Source: Pseudomonas oligotrophica (GTDB lineage: Bacteria > Pseudomonadota > Gammaproteobacteria > Pseudomonadales > Pseudomonadaceae). Taken from it: 64,000 nucleotides of DNA. Under the pieces are notes generated by a model. The model saw nothing but the letters and a program-made list of their open reading frames with translations. It was not told the origin of the DNA and ran no database searches. Of the stretch, positions 44,262 through 56,392 are shown piece after piece (the first letter of the stretch is position 1; every line of letters begins with the position of its first letter). The stretch lies in NCBI RefSeq assembly GCF_021726475.1, contig NZ_JAKJRU010000007.1, forward strand, positions 1 to 64,000. Reading direction: 5' to 3'. The translations under genes were made by a program, and so were the position numbers.

Positions 44262-47200
44262 ATGCGTCTGAAAAGCATCAAGCTGGCCGGCTTCAAGTCC
44301 TTCGTCGACCCCACCACGGTGAGCTTCCCGAGCAACATGGCGGCGGTGGTCGGGCCGAATGGCTGTGGCAAGTCCAATATCATCGACGCCGTGCGCTGGG
44401 TGATGGGCGAGAGCTCGGCGAAGAACCTGCGCGGCGAGTCGATGACCGATGTCATCTTCAACGGCTCCAACACCCGCAAGCCGGTGACCCAGGCCTCCAT
44501 CGAGCTGATCTTCGACAATGCCGACGGCAGCCTGACCGGTGAGTACGCCGCCTTCGCCGAGATCTCCATCCGCCGCCGGGTGACCCGCGACGGGCAGAAC
44601 ACCTACTTCCTCAACGGCACCAAGTGCCGGCGCCGCGACATCACCGACATCTTCCTCGGTACCGGCCTCGGCCCGCGCAGCTACTCGATCATCGAGCAGG
44701 GCATGATCTCGCGGCTGATCGAGGCCAGGCCCGAGGACCTGCGGCACTTCATCGAGGAGGCGGCGGGCATCTCCAAGTACAAGGAGCGCCGCCGCGAGAC
44801 CGAGAACCGCATCCGCCGCACCCACGAGAACCTGGCGCGCCTGACCGACCTGCGTGAGGAGCTCGAGCGCCAGCTCGAACGCCTGCAGCGCCAGGCGCAG
44901 TCGGCGGAGAAGTACCAGGCGTACAAGGCCGAGGAACGCCAGCTCAAGGCGCAGCTGTCCGCGCTGCGCTGGCAGACGCTGAACGAGCAGGTCGGCCAGC
45001 GCGAGCAAGTGATCGGCAACCAGGAGGTCGCCTTCGAGGCACTGGTGGCCGAGCAGCGCAGCGCCGACGCCAGCATCGAGCGGCTGCGCGATGGCCATCA
45101 CGAGCTGTCCGAGCGCTTCAACCAGGTGCAGGGGCGCTTCTACTCGGTGGGCGGCGACATCGCCCGCGTCGAGCAGAGCATCCAGCACGGCCAGCAGCGC
45201 CTGCGCCAGCTGCAGGACGACCTGCGCGAGGCCGAGCGGGCGCGGCTGGAGACCGAGTCCCACCTGGGCCACGACCGCACGCTGCTGGCGACCCTCGGCG
45301 AGGAACTGGAGATGCTCGAACCCGAGCACGAGCTGGCCAGCGCCGGTGCCGAGGAGGGTGCCGCCCAGCTCGAGCAGGCCGAGGGTGCCATGCAGCAGTG
45401 GCAGGAACAGTGGGAGCGCTTCAACCAGCAGAGTGCCGAGCCGCGCCGGGTCGCCGAGGTGCAGCAGTCGCGCATCCAGCAGCAGGAACAGGGCCTCGAA
45501 CGCCTGGCCGAGCGGCAGCGCCGTCTCGAGGACGAGCGCGCCCAGCTGGCCGCCGACCCGGAGGACGCGGCCATCTTCGAACTGGACGAGCAGCTGGCCG
45601 CCGGCGAGCTGCAGCTCGAGGATCTGGCAGCAGGCGAGGAGCAGTTCGGCGCGCGCCTCGAGGCGCTGCGTGCCGAGCTGGTGCAGGTCAGCGCCGCGCA
45701 ACAGCAGGCCGCGGGCGAGTTGCAACGCCTGGACGGTCGCATCGCCTCGCTCGAAGCGCTGCAACAGGCCGCGCTGGAGCCGGGCAAGGGAGTCGCCGAC
45801 TGGCTGGAGGCGCAGCAGCTCGCCGAGCGCGACCGGCTGGCCGAGTCGCTGCGGGTTGAGCCGGGCTGGGAACTGGCGGTCGAGACCGTGCTTGGCGCCG
45901 ATCTGCAGGCCGTGCTGCTCGACGGCCTGGACGGCGTCGATGTCCAGGCCTTCGCCGAGGGTGAGCTGCGCATCGCCATGGCGGCGACGGCGCCGCGGCA
46001 GCCCGGCAGCCTGCTGGACAAGGTCGAGGCGCGGATCGACCTGTCGCCCTGGCTGGGCCGTGTGCGGCCGGTCGAGACCCTGGAGCAGGCGCTGGCCGAG
46101 CGCCAGGCCCTGGCCGACGGCGAAAGCCTGGTCACCCGCGACGGCGTCTGGCTCGGCAGGCATTTCCTGCGCCTGCTCCGAGGCGAGGACGCCAGCGGCG
46201 GCGTGCTGGCCCGTGCCCAGGAGCTGGCGGTGCTGGTCGAGGAGCGCGATCGGCGTGCGCAGGCGCTCGACGATCTCGAGCTGCGCCAGGCCCAGCTGCG
46301 CGCGGAGCTCGGCGAGCAGGAGTCCGCCCGCGAGGTGCAGCGACGGCTGATGCAGGAGGAAACGCGCCGGCAGAGCGAGCTGCGCGCCCAGCGCTCGGCC
46401 AGCCAGGCGCGCGCCGAGCAACTGCAGCTGCGGCGGCGTCGCCTGGACGAGGAACTGGCCGAGCTGGCCGAGCAGCGCGCGATCGAGACCGAGCAACTGG
46501 GCGAGGCGCGCCTGCAGCTGCAGGATGCGCTGGATGCCATGGCCACCGACAGCGAGCAGCGCGAGCGACTGCTGGCCAGCCGCGACGAGATCCGCGAGCG
46601 CCTCGACCGCATCCGCCAGGAGGCGCGACAGCACAAGGACCACGCGCACCAGCTGGCCGTGCGCCTCGGCTCGCTGCGTGCCCAGCATGACTCCACGCGC
46701 CAGGCGCTGGAGCGGCTGGAACTGCAGTTCGAACGCGCCATCGAGCGCCGCGAGCAGCTCAGCCTGAACCTGGAGGAGGGCGAGGCGCCACTCGAGGAGT
46801 TGCGCATGAAGCTCGAGGAACTGCTCGAGCGGCGCATGGGCGTGGAGGACGAACTCAAGCAGGCGCGCCTGGCCCTGGAAGATGCCGACCGCGAGCTGCG
46901 CGATGCCGAGAAGCGCCGCACCCAGGCCGAGCAGCAGGCCCAGCTGCTGCGCGGCCAGCTGGAGCAGCAGCGGCTCGATTGGCAGGCCCTGAGCGTGCGC
47001 AGCAAGGCCCTGCAGGACCAACTGCACGAGGATGGCTACGAGCTGCACGGCGTGCTCGCCACGCTGCCCGCCGAGGCCGGCGAGGCGCATTGGGAAGCCA
47101 GCCTGGAGCAACTGGCGCAGCGCATCCAGCGGCTCGGGCCGATCAACCTGGCGGCGATCGACGAGTACCAGCAGCAGTCCGAGCGCAAGCGCTACCTGGA

Positions 47201-47747
47201 CGCGCAGAACGACGATCTGGTCGAGGCGCTGGAAACGCTGGAAAACGTCATCCGCAAGATCGACCGCGAAACCCGCAACCGCTTCAAGGAAACCTTCGAG
47301 CAGATCAACGCCGGGCTGCAGGCGCTGTTTCCCAAGGTATTCGGTGGCGGCACGGCCTATCTGGAACTTACCGGGGAAGATCTACTCGATACCGGGGTGG
47401 CCATCATGGCGCGGCCGCCGGGCAAGAAGAACAGCACCATCCACCTGTTGTCCGGTGGCGAGAAGGCGCTGACTGCGCTGGCGCTGGTGTTTGCCATCTT
47501 CCAGCTGAACCCGGCTCCCTTCTGCATGCTCGACGAAGTGGACGCCCCGCTGGACGACGCCAACGTCGGCCGCTACGCCAGGCTGGTCAAGGAGATGTCG
47601 GAAAAGGTGCAGTTCATCTACATCACGCACAACAAGATCGCCATGGAAATGGCCGATCAACTGATGGGCGTGACCATGCACGAACCCGGCTGCTCGCGAC
47701 TGGTCGCCGTGGACGTGGAACAGGCCGTGGCGCTGGCCGAGGCCTGA
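44262..47747 (+). CDS. smc: Chromosome segregation ATPase Smc
   Basis: Smc condenses and segregates the chromosome with ScpA/ScpB. The 1161-residue protein has the N-terminal Walker A (VGPNGCGKSNIIDAVRWVMGE), long Glu/Arg/Gln-rich coiled coils (about 165-490 and 640-1000), a hinge (about 500-640) with GVADWLEAQQ-type sequence, and a C-terminal head. The head carries the signature LLSGGEKALTALAL and Walker B PFCMLDEVDAPLDDANV. The following zipA and ligA genes form a conserved block in pseudomonads. Confidence 0.96.
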   Translation: MRLKSIKLAGFKSFVDPTTVSFPSNMAAVVGPNGCGKSNIIDAVRWVMGESSAKNLRGESMTDVIFNGSNTRKPVTQASIELIFDNADGSLTGEYAAFAEISIRRRVTRDGQNTYFLNGTKCRRRDITDIFLGTGLGPRSYSIIEQGMISRLIEARPEDLRHFIEEAAGISKYKERRRETENRIRRTHENLARLTDLREELERQLERLQRQAQSAEKYQAYKAEERQLKAQLSALRWQTLNEQVGQREQVIGNQEVAFEALVAEQRSADASIERLRDGHHELSERFNQVQGRFYSVGGDIARVEQSIQHGQQRLRQLQDDLREAERARLETESHLGHDRTLLATLGEELEMLEPEHELASAGAEEGAAQLEQAEGAMQQWQEQWERFNQQSAEPRRVAEVQQSRIQQQEQGLERLAERQRRLEDERAQLAADPEDAAIFELDEQLAAGELQLEDLAAGEEQFGARLEALRAELVQVSAAQQQAAGELQRLDGRIASLEALQQAALEPGKGVADWLEAQQLAERDRLAESLRVEPGWELAVETVLGADLQAVLLDGLDGVDVQAFAEGELRIAMAATAPRQPGSLLDKVEARIDLSPWLGRVRPVETLEQALAERQALADGESLVTRDGVWLGRHFLRLLRGEDASGGVLARAQELAVLVEERDRRAQALDDLELRQAQLRAELGEQESAREVQRRLMQEETRRQSELRAQRSASQARAEQLQLRRRRLDEELAELAEQRAIETEQLGEARLQLQDALDAMATDSEQRERLLASRDEIRERLDRIRQEARQHKDHAHQLAVRLGSLRAQHDSTRQALERLELQFERAIERREQLSLNLEEGEAPLEELRMKLEELLERRMGVEDELKQARLALEDADRELRDAEKRRTQAEQQAQLLRGQLEQQRLDWQALSVRSKALQDQLHEDGYELHGVLATLPAEAGEAHWEASLEQLAQRIQRLGPINLAAIDEYQQQSERKRYLDAQNDDLVEALETLENVIRKIDRETRNRFKETFEQINAGLQALFPKVFGGGTAYLELTGEDLLDTGVAIMARPPGKKNSTIHLLSGGEKALTALALVFAIFQLNPAPFCMLDEVDAPLDDANVGRYARLVKEMSEKVQFIYITHNKIAMEMADQLMGVTMHEPGCSRLVAVDVEQAVALAEA

Positions 47748-47930
47748 GCCGATCCGGTGGAAGTAATGAATCGTTTTGCAACGCCTCGGGGCCGCAAAAG
47801 AGAACTGGCGCACGGTGCAAATCTGCCGTTCGTCGTGCTAGCTTAGAGAACATTTTTTACGATGCGCCAAACGGGCGGGAAAGCCCGCGGTTTCGCGTCT
47901 TTATCATCGGATTCAGGGGTAAGAGGATTA

Positions 47931-48773
47931 ATGGATATCGGTCTGCGCGAGTGGCTGATCGTCATCGGCATCATCGTCATCGCCGGCATACTCTTCGACG
48001 GCTGGCGCCGCATGCGCGGTGGCAAGGGCAAGCTGAAATTCAAGCTGGATCGCAACTTCGCCAACCTCCCGGACGCCGACGACGACTCCAACGAACTGCT
48101 CGGCCCGGCCCGGGTGGTCAACCGCAACAACGAACCTTCGCTCAACGAAACCGACCTGCCCCCCGTCAGCACCCGTGAACACACCCGCGAGACCGCCAGC
48201 AAGCGGCGCAGCGTCGAGCCGCGCCAGGGCGACCTGCATTTCGCTGCCGAAGAGCCGGTGCCGACGCTGCTCGACCCGGTGGTCGGCGACGACGAGCCGG
48301 ACGAGGACGAGCAGGATGCCGCGCGCCATCAGTTGCCGGTCGAGGAAGTGCTGGTGATCAACGTGCTGGCCCGTGATCCGCAGGGCTTCCGTGGCCCGGC
48401 GCTGCTGCAGAACATCCTCGAGAGCGGGCTGCGCTTCGGCGAGATGGACATCTTCCATCGCCACGAGAGCATGGCCGGCAACGGCGAGGTGCTGTTCTCG
48501 ATGGCCAATGCCGTCAAGCCGGGTACCTTCGACCTGGACGACATCGATCACTTCACCACCCCGGCGGTGAGCTTCTTCCTCGGCCTGCCCGGCCCGCGCC
48601 ATCCCAAGCAGGCCTTCGACGTGATGGTCGCCGCCGCCCGCAAGCTCGCCTCGGAGCTCAACGGCGAACTGAAGGACGACCAGCGCAGCGTGCTGACCGC
48701 CCAGACCATCGAGCACTATCGCCAGCGCATCGTCGAGTTCGAGCGCCGGCAGATGACCCTCAAGCAGCGCTGA
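47931..48773 (+). CDS. zipA: Cell division protein ZipA
   Basis: ZipA anchors FtsZ to the membrane during septum formation. It has 280 residues with an N-terminal helix (about 7-22, [20 protein letters not shown]), a charged acidic linker, and the C-terminal FtsZ-binding domain from about residue 135 ([33 protein letters not shown]). The start at 47931 has AGAGGA upstream. It lies 183 bases after smc. Confidence 0.95.
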   Translation: MDIGLREWLIVIGIIVIAGILFDGWRRMRGGKGKLKFKLDRNFANLPDADDDSNELLGPARVVNRNNEPSLNETDLPPVSTREHTRETASKRRSVEPRQGDLHFAAEEPVPTLLDPVVGDDEPDEDEQDAARHQLPVEEVLVINVLARDPQGFRGPALLQNILESGLRFGEMDIFHRHESMAGNGEVLFSMANAVKPGTFDLDDIDHFTTPAVSFFLGLPGPRHPKQAFDVMVAAARKLASELNGELKDDQRSVLTAQTIEHYRQRIVEFERRQMTLKQR

Positions 48774-48782
48774 CTGCCACCT

Positions 48783-48807
48783 GGCACCGGGCCTTGCGCC
48801 CGGTGCC
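48783..48807 (+). terminator. Terminator of zipA
   Basis: A perfect 10-base GC-rich stem, GGCACCGGGC (48783-48792) and GCCCGGTGCC (48798-48807), lies 9 bases after the zipA stop and is followed by ACGTTTG. Confidence 0.7.
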
Positions 48808-51486
<2,679 letters not shown>

Positions 51487-51539
51487 CGGCCCCCGGCGAG
51501 CTTCGTCACCAAACCCGCTCCCTCGATTCCACCAAACCC

Positions 51540-51562
51540 GTGGGAGCGGCCTTGGCCGCGAA
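51540..51562. repeat. REP-like palindromic element
   Basis: GTGGGAGCGGCCTTGGCCGC-GAA has the form of the dispersed Pseudomonas REP elements (GTGGGAGCGGGC...GCCCGCGAA), with the hairpin GCGGCC-TT-GGCCGC. A reverse-oriented CCGCTCCC half lies at 51515-51522. It sits in the 386-base gap between ligA and fliC, which otherwise holds only the fliC promoter and leader. Confidence 0.65.
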
Positions 51563-51745
51563 AGCTCTCCGAGGCCCGTCAGCACTCAACGATCTTCCTT
51601 CCTGCCACCTAAGCAAACCGCTTCCGCCATCTCCCTAAAGTTTTCCCCGCTCCACCCGAAAAACTGGTCAAGCAAGTCCGCAGTACGGATGCGCTGGCGT
51701 AGCGGTGGTGCGGTACCGGGCCCACGAAAAAATTCGAACCTGCCC

Positions 51746-51772
51746 TAAAGCCAACCCAAACGGCGCCGATAA
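51746..51772 (+). promoter_or_regulatory. FliA (sigma-28) promoter of fliC
   Basis: TAAA (51746-51749), a 15-base spacer and GCCGATAA (51765-51772) match the sigma-28 consensus exactly. It lies about 100 bases upstream of the fliC ATG, leaving a long untranslated leader. Class IV flagellar control by FliA/FlgM is therefore expected. Confidence 0.93.
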
Positions 51773-51872
51773 AAGGAAAGAATGCGAACTCGATGGGTGC
51801 CTGGGCACAAGCCGGCCCGGAGTCGCAAGCTCAGGCAACCCTAAGTAACTAGCGCCTTTGGAGGCAAAAACC

Positions 51873-53054
51873 ATGGCTCTTACCGTCAATACCAACATCC
51901 CTTCGCTGAATACCCAGCGTAACCTGAACAGCTCGTCCAATGCGCTGGCCACCTCCATGCAGCGCCTGTCCACCGGTAGCCGCATCAACAGCGCCAAGGA
52001 CGACGCCGCCGGCCTGCAGATCGCCAACCGTCTGACCAGCCAGATTAATGGTCTGGGTGTGGCTGTGCGTAACGCCAACGACGGTATCTCCCTGGCTCAA
52101 ACTGCCGAAGGCGCTCTGCAGCAGTCCACCAACATTCTGCAGCGTATGCGCGACCTTTCCCTGCAGTCTGCCAACGGCTCGAACAGTGATTCCGAGCGTG
52201 ATGCACTGAACTCGGAAGTGGGTCAGCTGAAGAAAGAGCTCGATCGAATCAGTAACACCACCACGTTCGGCGGTCGGAAATTGCTAGACGGCGATTTTGG
52301 AGTAGCAAGTTTCCAAGTTGGCTCTGCTGCGAACGAAATTATTAGCGTCAGTATTGACGAGATGAGCTCTAAATCTCTTGAGGGTACGTTCTTCGAGGGT
52401 ACTTCTGCTGCTGCCGTTGGCGTCCCTGCTGCTCCTGCAGAAGTTGTTGCTGGTGACGTTACGTTGACCGTTACCTTATCTGATACATCTACCGTAGATA
52501 TCACAGCCACTATGAAAGGTGGCGAAACAGCTAAGGAAGCGGCGGATAAGATCGCTGCCGCAGTTAATGATGCCAACATCGGCATCGGAGCGTTTGTGAA
52601 TAGTTCCAATGAGATCGAATATGTTTCCAAGGCTGATGCTGATGGAGCTAGCCTTCTGACTTCGATCACGTTTGCTGATACCGACACTACCGGCGTGACT
52701 GGCGGTGGGGCGGTAGCGACCATGACCGAAGCGACCGCAAATACGGTTAACGAGATTGACATCACTACTTCGAAAGGTGCTCAGTCTGCAGTTTTGGTAA
52801 TTGATGACGCTATTAAGGCGATTGATGCGCAGCGCGCCGACCTCGGTGCCGTGCAGAACCGCTTCGACAACACCATCGCCAACCTGCAGAGCATCTCCGA
52901 GAACGTCTCCGCCGCCCGCGGTCGTATCGAAGACACTGACTTCGCTGCTGAAACCGCGAACCTGAGCAAGAACCAGATCCTCCAGCAGGCCGGTACCGCG
53001 ATCCTGGCCCAGGCCAAGCAGCTGCCGCAGGCTGTTCTCAGCCTCCTGCAGTAA
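51873..53054 (+). CDS. fliC: Flagellin
   Basis: This 393-residue filament subunit has the conserved N-terminal D0/D1 region ([18 protein letters not shown] to about residue 135) and the C-terminal D1/D0 region (from about residue 315, [16 protein letters not shown], to [15 protein letters not shown]). The middle, about 180 residues, is Thr/Ala/Asp-rich and surface exposed. At DNA level the middle (about 52250-52815) uses far more A/T-ending codons than the flanks, suggesting acquisition by recombination. GGAGG lies 10 bases upstream of the ATG. Confidence 0.97.
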   Translation: MALTVNTNIPSLNTQRNLNSSSNALATSMQRLSTGSRINSAKDDAAGLQIANRLTSQINGLGVAVRNANDGISLAQTAEGALQQSTNILQRMRDLSLQSANGSNSDSERDALNSEVGQLKKELDRISNTTTFGGRKLLDGDFGVASFQVGSAANEIISVSIDEMSSKSLEGTFFEGTSAAAVGVPAAPAEVVAGDVTLTVTLSDTSTVDITATMKGGETAKEAADKIAAAVNDANIGIGAFVNSSNEIEYVSKADADGASLLTSITFADTDTTGVTGGGAVATMTEATANTVNEIDITTSKGAQSAVLVIDDAIKAIDAQRADLGAVQNRFDNTIANLQSISENVSAARGRIEDTDFAAETANLSKNQILQQAGTAILAQAKQLPQAVLSLLQ

Positions 53055-53066
53055 TCGAGGCGCAAT

Positions 53067-53090
53067 GATGGGGCAGCTTGCTGCCCCATC
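53067..53090 (+). terminator. Hairpin after fliC
   Basis: A stem of GATGGGGCAG (53067-53076) and CTGCCCCATC (53081-53090) with loop CTTG lies 12 bases after fliC, flanked by CAAT/ATTG that extend pairing. There is no U-run. It likely limits read-through into flaG and protects the abundant fliC message. Confidence 0.7.
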
Positions 53091-53110
53091 GATTCATTGA
53101 GAGGTGAATC

Positions 53111-53461
53111 ATGGACGTCGCAAGAGTAGCGGTTGGTTCCCTTGCGTCATCCTCGCCGGTCAGTACGAAACCCAGTCCCCTTGCGGAGGCTGGGTTTTCG
53201 TCGTTCGTAGAGGCTGACAAGGTTGCTGGACCGATCAGAAAAGTCGAGGTTGGCGAGGCGGTCGAGCGCATCCGTTCGCAGGTGCAGAGCCTGCAGCGCG
53301 ATCTGAATTTCAGCGTGGACGATTCCACCGGCGAGCTGGTGGTCCGGGTAGTCGATGGCGATTCCGGCAAGGTGGTGCGACAGATTCCCTCCGAGGACAT
53401 CCTGCGCCTGGCCGAGCGCCTGGACGAAATGCGTAGTTTGCTGTTCGAGGCCAAGGCCTGA
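53111..53461 (+). CDS. flaG: Flagellar protein FlaG
   Basis: This 116-residue protein matches FlaG. The C-terminal half, from VERIRSQVQSLQRDLNFSVDDSTGELVVRVVDGDSGKVVRQIPSEDILRLAERL, is diagnostic, including the VRQIPSE motif. FlaG influences filament length. It lies 56 bases after fliC and 79 bases before fliD, the usual position in Pseudomonas and Vibrio. GAGAGGTGA precedes the ATG. Confidence 0.92.
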   Translation: MDVARVAVGSLASSSPVSTKPSPLAEAGFSSFVEADKVAGPIRKVEVGEAVERIRSQVQSLQRDLNFSVDDSTGELVVRVVDGDSGKVVRQIPSEDILRLAERLDEMRSLLFEAKA

Positions 53462-53540
53462 CGGGCACGTTTCTTGTTTGATTTTTGGGATTGTTCGATC
53501 GGATCGTTCGATCCTGTGGTTTTCTTGACGAGGTGAAGCT

Positions 53541-54989
53541 ATGGCGGGCGTAACAGGCATCGGTTCGGGCATCGATATCGACAGCATCGTGGCCAGCATG
53601 GTGGCTGCCGAGCGTGCGCCTAAGGAAACCCAGCTGGCGACCCTGGAAAAGAAGACCACGACGCAGATCACCGCCATCGGTGCGCTGAAAAGCGCGATCA
53701 GCGAATTCCAGACGGCGCTGGGTGCGCTGAACAAGCCTGAGTTGTTCCAGGCGCGTTCGGCAACTTCGAGCAAAGCGGAGCTGGTTGGCGTTACAGCCGG
53801 TACCACGGCTGGCGCAGGTCGCTACCAGGTCGAGGTCAAGGCGCTGGCAACCAGCAGCAAGGTCGCGCTGGCTGCGGTGAACAATCCGGCGGATGCGCCG
53901 GCCCGGTTCGCGACCGGGACGCTCGAGATAGCCTTGGGTGTGCCGGGTGATCCGCCGGGCCAGGAGTCGTTCTCCGTCACTATCGATGACAGCAACAACA
54001 CACTTGCCGGCATGCGCGACGCCATCAACACGGCAGGCAAGGACATGGGGGTGAGTGCCACCATCGTCACAGATGAGTTCGGTTCGCGACTCGTCCTCAG
54101 CAGCAGCAAGACGGGCGCCGGACGTGATCTCAGCGTCACCGGTACGGATTCCACACCGCCTCAGGGTGGCCAGCTGAGCCTGTCGACCCTGACCTTCGAC
54201 GGCATGGTCTCGGGTACCGGCGCGGATGCTCGCATCCTGGCCTCGGCGCAGAGCGCGGAGCTGTATATCGATGGCTTGAAGATCATCAGTGAAAGCAACG
54301 CGGTGACCGGCGCCATCGAGGGCGTCACCCTCGATCTGAAGGCCAAGACAGTGGCGAACGAGCCCTTGACGATCGATATCGCCGAGGACAAGGCAGGCGT
54401 CAAGAAACAGATCCAGTCCTTCGTCGACAGCTACAACAAGCTGATCGGCGTGATCAATGCGCAGACCAAGGTCACCACGGTGGGGGATGACAAGGCGCCG
54501 GTGACCGGCGCCCTGGTAGGCGACGCCACGGCACGCAACCTGCTCAATACGATCCGCAACGAACTGGTCAACGTCCGCGGCGACGGCTCACTGCGTGCAC
54601 TGACCGATCTCGGCATCACCACGCAGAAGGACGGCACCCTCGCCATCGACAGCACCAAGCTGGACAAGGCGATGGCCAGCAACTTCGCGGATTTGCCGGC
54701 GCTGTTCACCGGCGATCAGGGGCTCGCCGCGCGCCTGGATGGCAAGCTCAAGCCCTATACCGAGACCGGGGGCATCCTCGAGCAGCGCAACAAGGCCATG
54801 ACCGAGACGATCTCCAAGATCGATGACCAGAAGGAGGACCTGGCGCGCCGCATCGCATCGCTTCAGGAGCGCCTGTACAAGCAGTTCAACGCGATGGACC
54901 AGTTGGTCGGGCAACTGACCAATACCTCCAACAGCCTTCTCGCTTCGCTGGAGAACCTGCCTTGGGCGGCGAACAACTCGAAAAAGTGA
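53541..54989 (+). CDS. fliD: Flagellar hook-associated protein 2 (filament cap)
   Basis: FliD forms the cap that folds incoming flagellin. It has 482 residues with the N-terminal motif GIGSGIDIDSIVASMVAAERAPKE, a variable middle, and the C-terminal coiled coil with RRIASLQERLYKQFNAMDQLVGQL. It ends in a typical LLASLENLP tail. GC and codon use match the core genome, unlike the fliC centre. It ends before a strong terminator, so fliS has its own promoter. Confidence 0.95.
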   Translation: MAGVTGIGSGIDIDSIVASMVAAERAPKETQLATLEKKTTTQITAIGALKSAISEFQTALGALNKPELFQARSATSSKAELVGVTAGTTAGAGRYQVEVKALATSSKVALAAVNNPADAPARFATGTLEIALGVPGDPPGQESFSVTIDDSNNTLAGMRDAINTAGKDMGVSATIVTDEFGSRLVLSSSKTGAGRDLSVTGTDSTPPQGGQLSLSTLTFDGMVSGTGADARILASAQSAELYIDGLKIISESNAVTGAIEGVTLDLKAKTVANEPLTIDIAEDKAGVKKQIQSFVDSYNKLIGVINAQTKVTTVGDDKAPVTGALVGDATARNLLNTIRNELVNVRGDGSLRALTDLGITTQKDGTLAIDSTKLDKAMASNFADLPALFTGDQGLAARLDGKLKPYTETGGILEQRNKAMTETISKIDDQKEDLARRIASLQERLYKQFNAMDQLVGQLTNTSNSLLASLENLPWAANNSKK

Positions 54990-55011
54990 CCGGGCTTGGC
55001 CCTGGCCCTGG

Positions 55012-55034
55012 AAACCGCCTTCGGGCGGTTTTTT
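55012..55034 (+). terminator. Rho-independent terminator after fliD
   Basis: The stem AAACCGCC (55012-55019) pairs with GGCGGTTT (55024-55031) around a UUCG loop, followed by a T-run to 55034. It is 23 bases after the fliD stop. Confidence 0.9.
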
Positions 55035-55048
55035 GTTGGGCGCACAGC

Positions 55049-55075
55049 TCAAGTATCGGGGGCGCGGACCGATAA
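55049..55075 (+). promoter_or_regulatory. FliA-type promoter upstream of fliS
   Basis: TCAA (55049-55052), a 15-base spacer and ACCGATAA (55068-55075) differ from the sigma-28 consensus at two positions and keep the same spacing as the fliC promoter. It starts 15 bases after the fliD terminator and lies 37 bases upstream of fliS. Confidence 0.75.
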
Positions 55076-55111
55076 AAGAGCATGCGATTGATGTGGTGAG
55101 GGGATCATCCA

Positions 55112-55498
55112 ATGAATGCGATGGCAGCAATGCGGCAGTACCAGCAGGTTGGCGTGAAGGCGCAGGTCACCGAGGCCGATCCGCACCGCCTGATCCAGAT
55201 GCTGATGCAGGGCGGGCTCGATCGGATTGCCCAGGCTCGCGGGGCGATGCTGCGCGAGGCCTATGCCGACAAGGGCGTGCTGATCGGCAAGGCGATCAAT
55301 ATCATCGGCGGCCTGCGTGATGTGCTGGACAAGAACGTGGGTGGCGAGCTGGCCGACAACCTGGAGCGGCTGTACGACTACATGACGATGCGTCTGTTCG
55401 AGGCCAGCCGTCACAACGACGTCGCCAGGCTCGATGAGGTTGCGACCCTGCTGGGCGAGATCAAGGGTGCCTGGGACGAGATTTCGCCGAAAGATTGA
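55112..55498 (+). CDS. fliS: Flagellin export chaperone FliS
   Basis: FliS binds the flagellin C-terminus and prevents premature polymerisation. The 128-residue protein is helical with the conserved QYQQVGVKAQVTEADPHRLIQMLMQGGLDRI start and YDYMTMRLFEASRHND segment. No fliT-like frame follows, although fliT or a second FliS is common here. GAGGGG is upstream of the ATG. Confidence 0.94.
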   Translation: MNAMAAMRQYQQVGVKAQVTEADPHRLIQMLMQGGLDRIAQARGAMLREAYADKGVLIGKAINIIGGLRDVLDKNVGGELADNLERLYDYMTMRLFEASRHNDVARLDEVATLLGEIKGAWDEISPKD

Positions 55499-55624
55499 TC
55501 TGCAGCATACGCCGGGTGACACCGCGGCGGTTGCGGCAGCTTAGATACCGCCTCTGCGCACCGAGTCGCGCGAGGAAGACAAAGCGCTGGCCCAGGCTGG
55601 CGCTTTGTCTTTCCGGCATGCGGC

Positions 55625-55906
55625 TCAGCGGTACTCGCAGAGGTAGGCGGTGTCGGTGGCGACTTTCAGCTGGAACTTGCTGTTGGCAGGTACCGTGAAG
55701 CTGGAGCCGGCGGCGAAGGTCTGGAAGCCTTCAGCTCCGGGCAGTTGGACGTCCAGGCTGCCTGCAACCACGTGCATCACTTCCAGCTGGCTGGTGCCGA
55801 ACTCGTATTCGCCCGGCGCCATCACGCCGACGGTGGCCGGCCCTGCTGCCATATCGAAGGCAATGGATTTGACGGTGCCGTCGAAGTATTCGTTGACCTT
55901 GAACAT
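55625..55906 (-). CDS. ppnP: Pyrimidine/purine nucleoside phosphorylase
   Basis: PpnP (YaiE, DUF1255) is a small cupin that splits several nucleosides with phosphate. The 93-residue length, the start [17 protein letters not shown] and the cupin strands [16 protein letters not shown] and [13 protein letters not shown] are diagnostic. The start at 55906 is chosen over 55969 because the extra N-terminus has no family match. It is convergent with fliS. Confidence 0.92.
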   Translation of the reverse strand: MFKVNEYFDGTVKSIAFDMAAGPATVGVMAPGEYEFGTSQLEVMHVVAGSLDVQLPGAEGFQTFAAGSSFTVPANSKFQLKVATDTAYLCEYR

Positions 55907-56107
55907 GCTGACTACCTTGCATGGGTGGAAAAGGGTCGCCAGTATGCCCAAGCGATTCAATGCCGTCACCTGGCCGGGCCGTGGCGCCTGGGGCGCAATG
56001 CCTGCACACCGGTTTGGGCGGCTTCAAAGTAAAGAATGGTCAGGCCTTGATGATCTCGTTGTGACTGTCTTTTATCATTCCGCTCCCGATTCGAGCGTGG
56101 GTCTGTA

Positions 56108-56359
56108 ATGGAGTGTCGTCCTGGCTGTGGTGCTTGCTGTATAGCACCTTCGATCAGCTCTCCGATCCCGGGCATGCCACGGGGCAAGCCGGCCGGTCAG
56201 CGCTGCCTTCATCTTTCCGAGCAATCGCTCTGCCTGCTGTTCGGTAACCCCCTGCGGCCTGCCGTATGCGCTGCGTTCAAGCCGGATCCAGACATCTGTG
56301 GCGCTGACCAGGCCGCTGCCGTGCGCATTCTTGGCTGGCTGGAACAGGCCACCGCCTGA
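56108..56359 (+). CDS. YkgJ-family cysteine cluster protein
   Basis: This 83-residue protein has the CxxxCxxCC-type pattern CRPGCGACC near the N-terminus, then CLHLSEQSLCLLFG and RPAVCAAFKPDPDICG. These eight or so cysteines are expected to bind zinc or an Fe-S cluster. It belongs to the YkgJ (CxxCxxCC) family of unknown function. It is followed after 33 bases by the START protein gene, probably an operon. Confidence 0.87.
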   Translation: MECRPGCGACCIAPSISSPIPGMPRGKPAGQRCLHLSEQSLCLLFGNPLRPAVCAAFKPDPDICGADQAAAVRILGWLEQATA

Positions 56360-56392
56360 TCGTCCAATCTCATATCTGGAAAGGGAAGGGCT

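Noticed and set aside
44058-47111. Thousand-codon antisense frame opposite smc
   Set aside because: It is a Leu/Gln/Ala-rich mirror of Smc coiled-coil codons, a known artefact of GC-rich genes.
48782-48797. Possible sigma-54 promoter TGGCAC...TTGC after zipA
   Set aside because: The spacing between the GG and GC elements is one base too long and the sequence is the arm of a terminator hairpin.
53464-53480. Possible sigma-54 promoter before fliD (GGGCAC, 5 bases, TTGTT)
   Set aside because: The essential GC of the -12 element is replaced by GT, so support is too weak, although fliD is sigma-54 dependent in some pseudomonads.
55495-55698. A 67-codon frame after fliS, possible fliT
   Set aside because: The product is Arg/Cys-rich with no FliT or FliS2 similarity and overlaps ppnP on the other strand.
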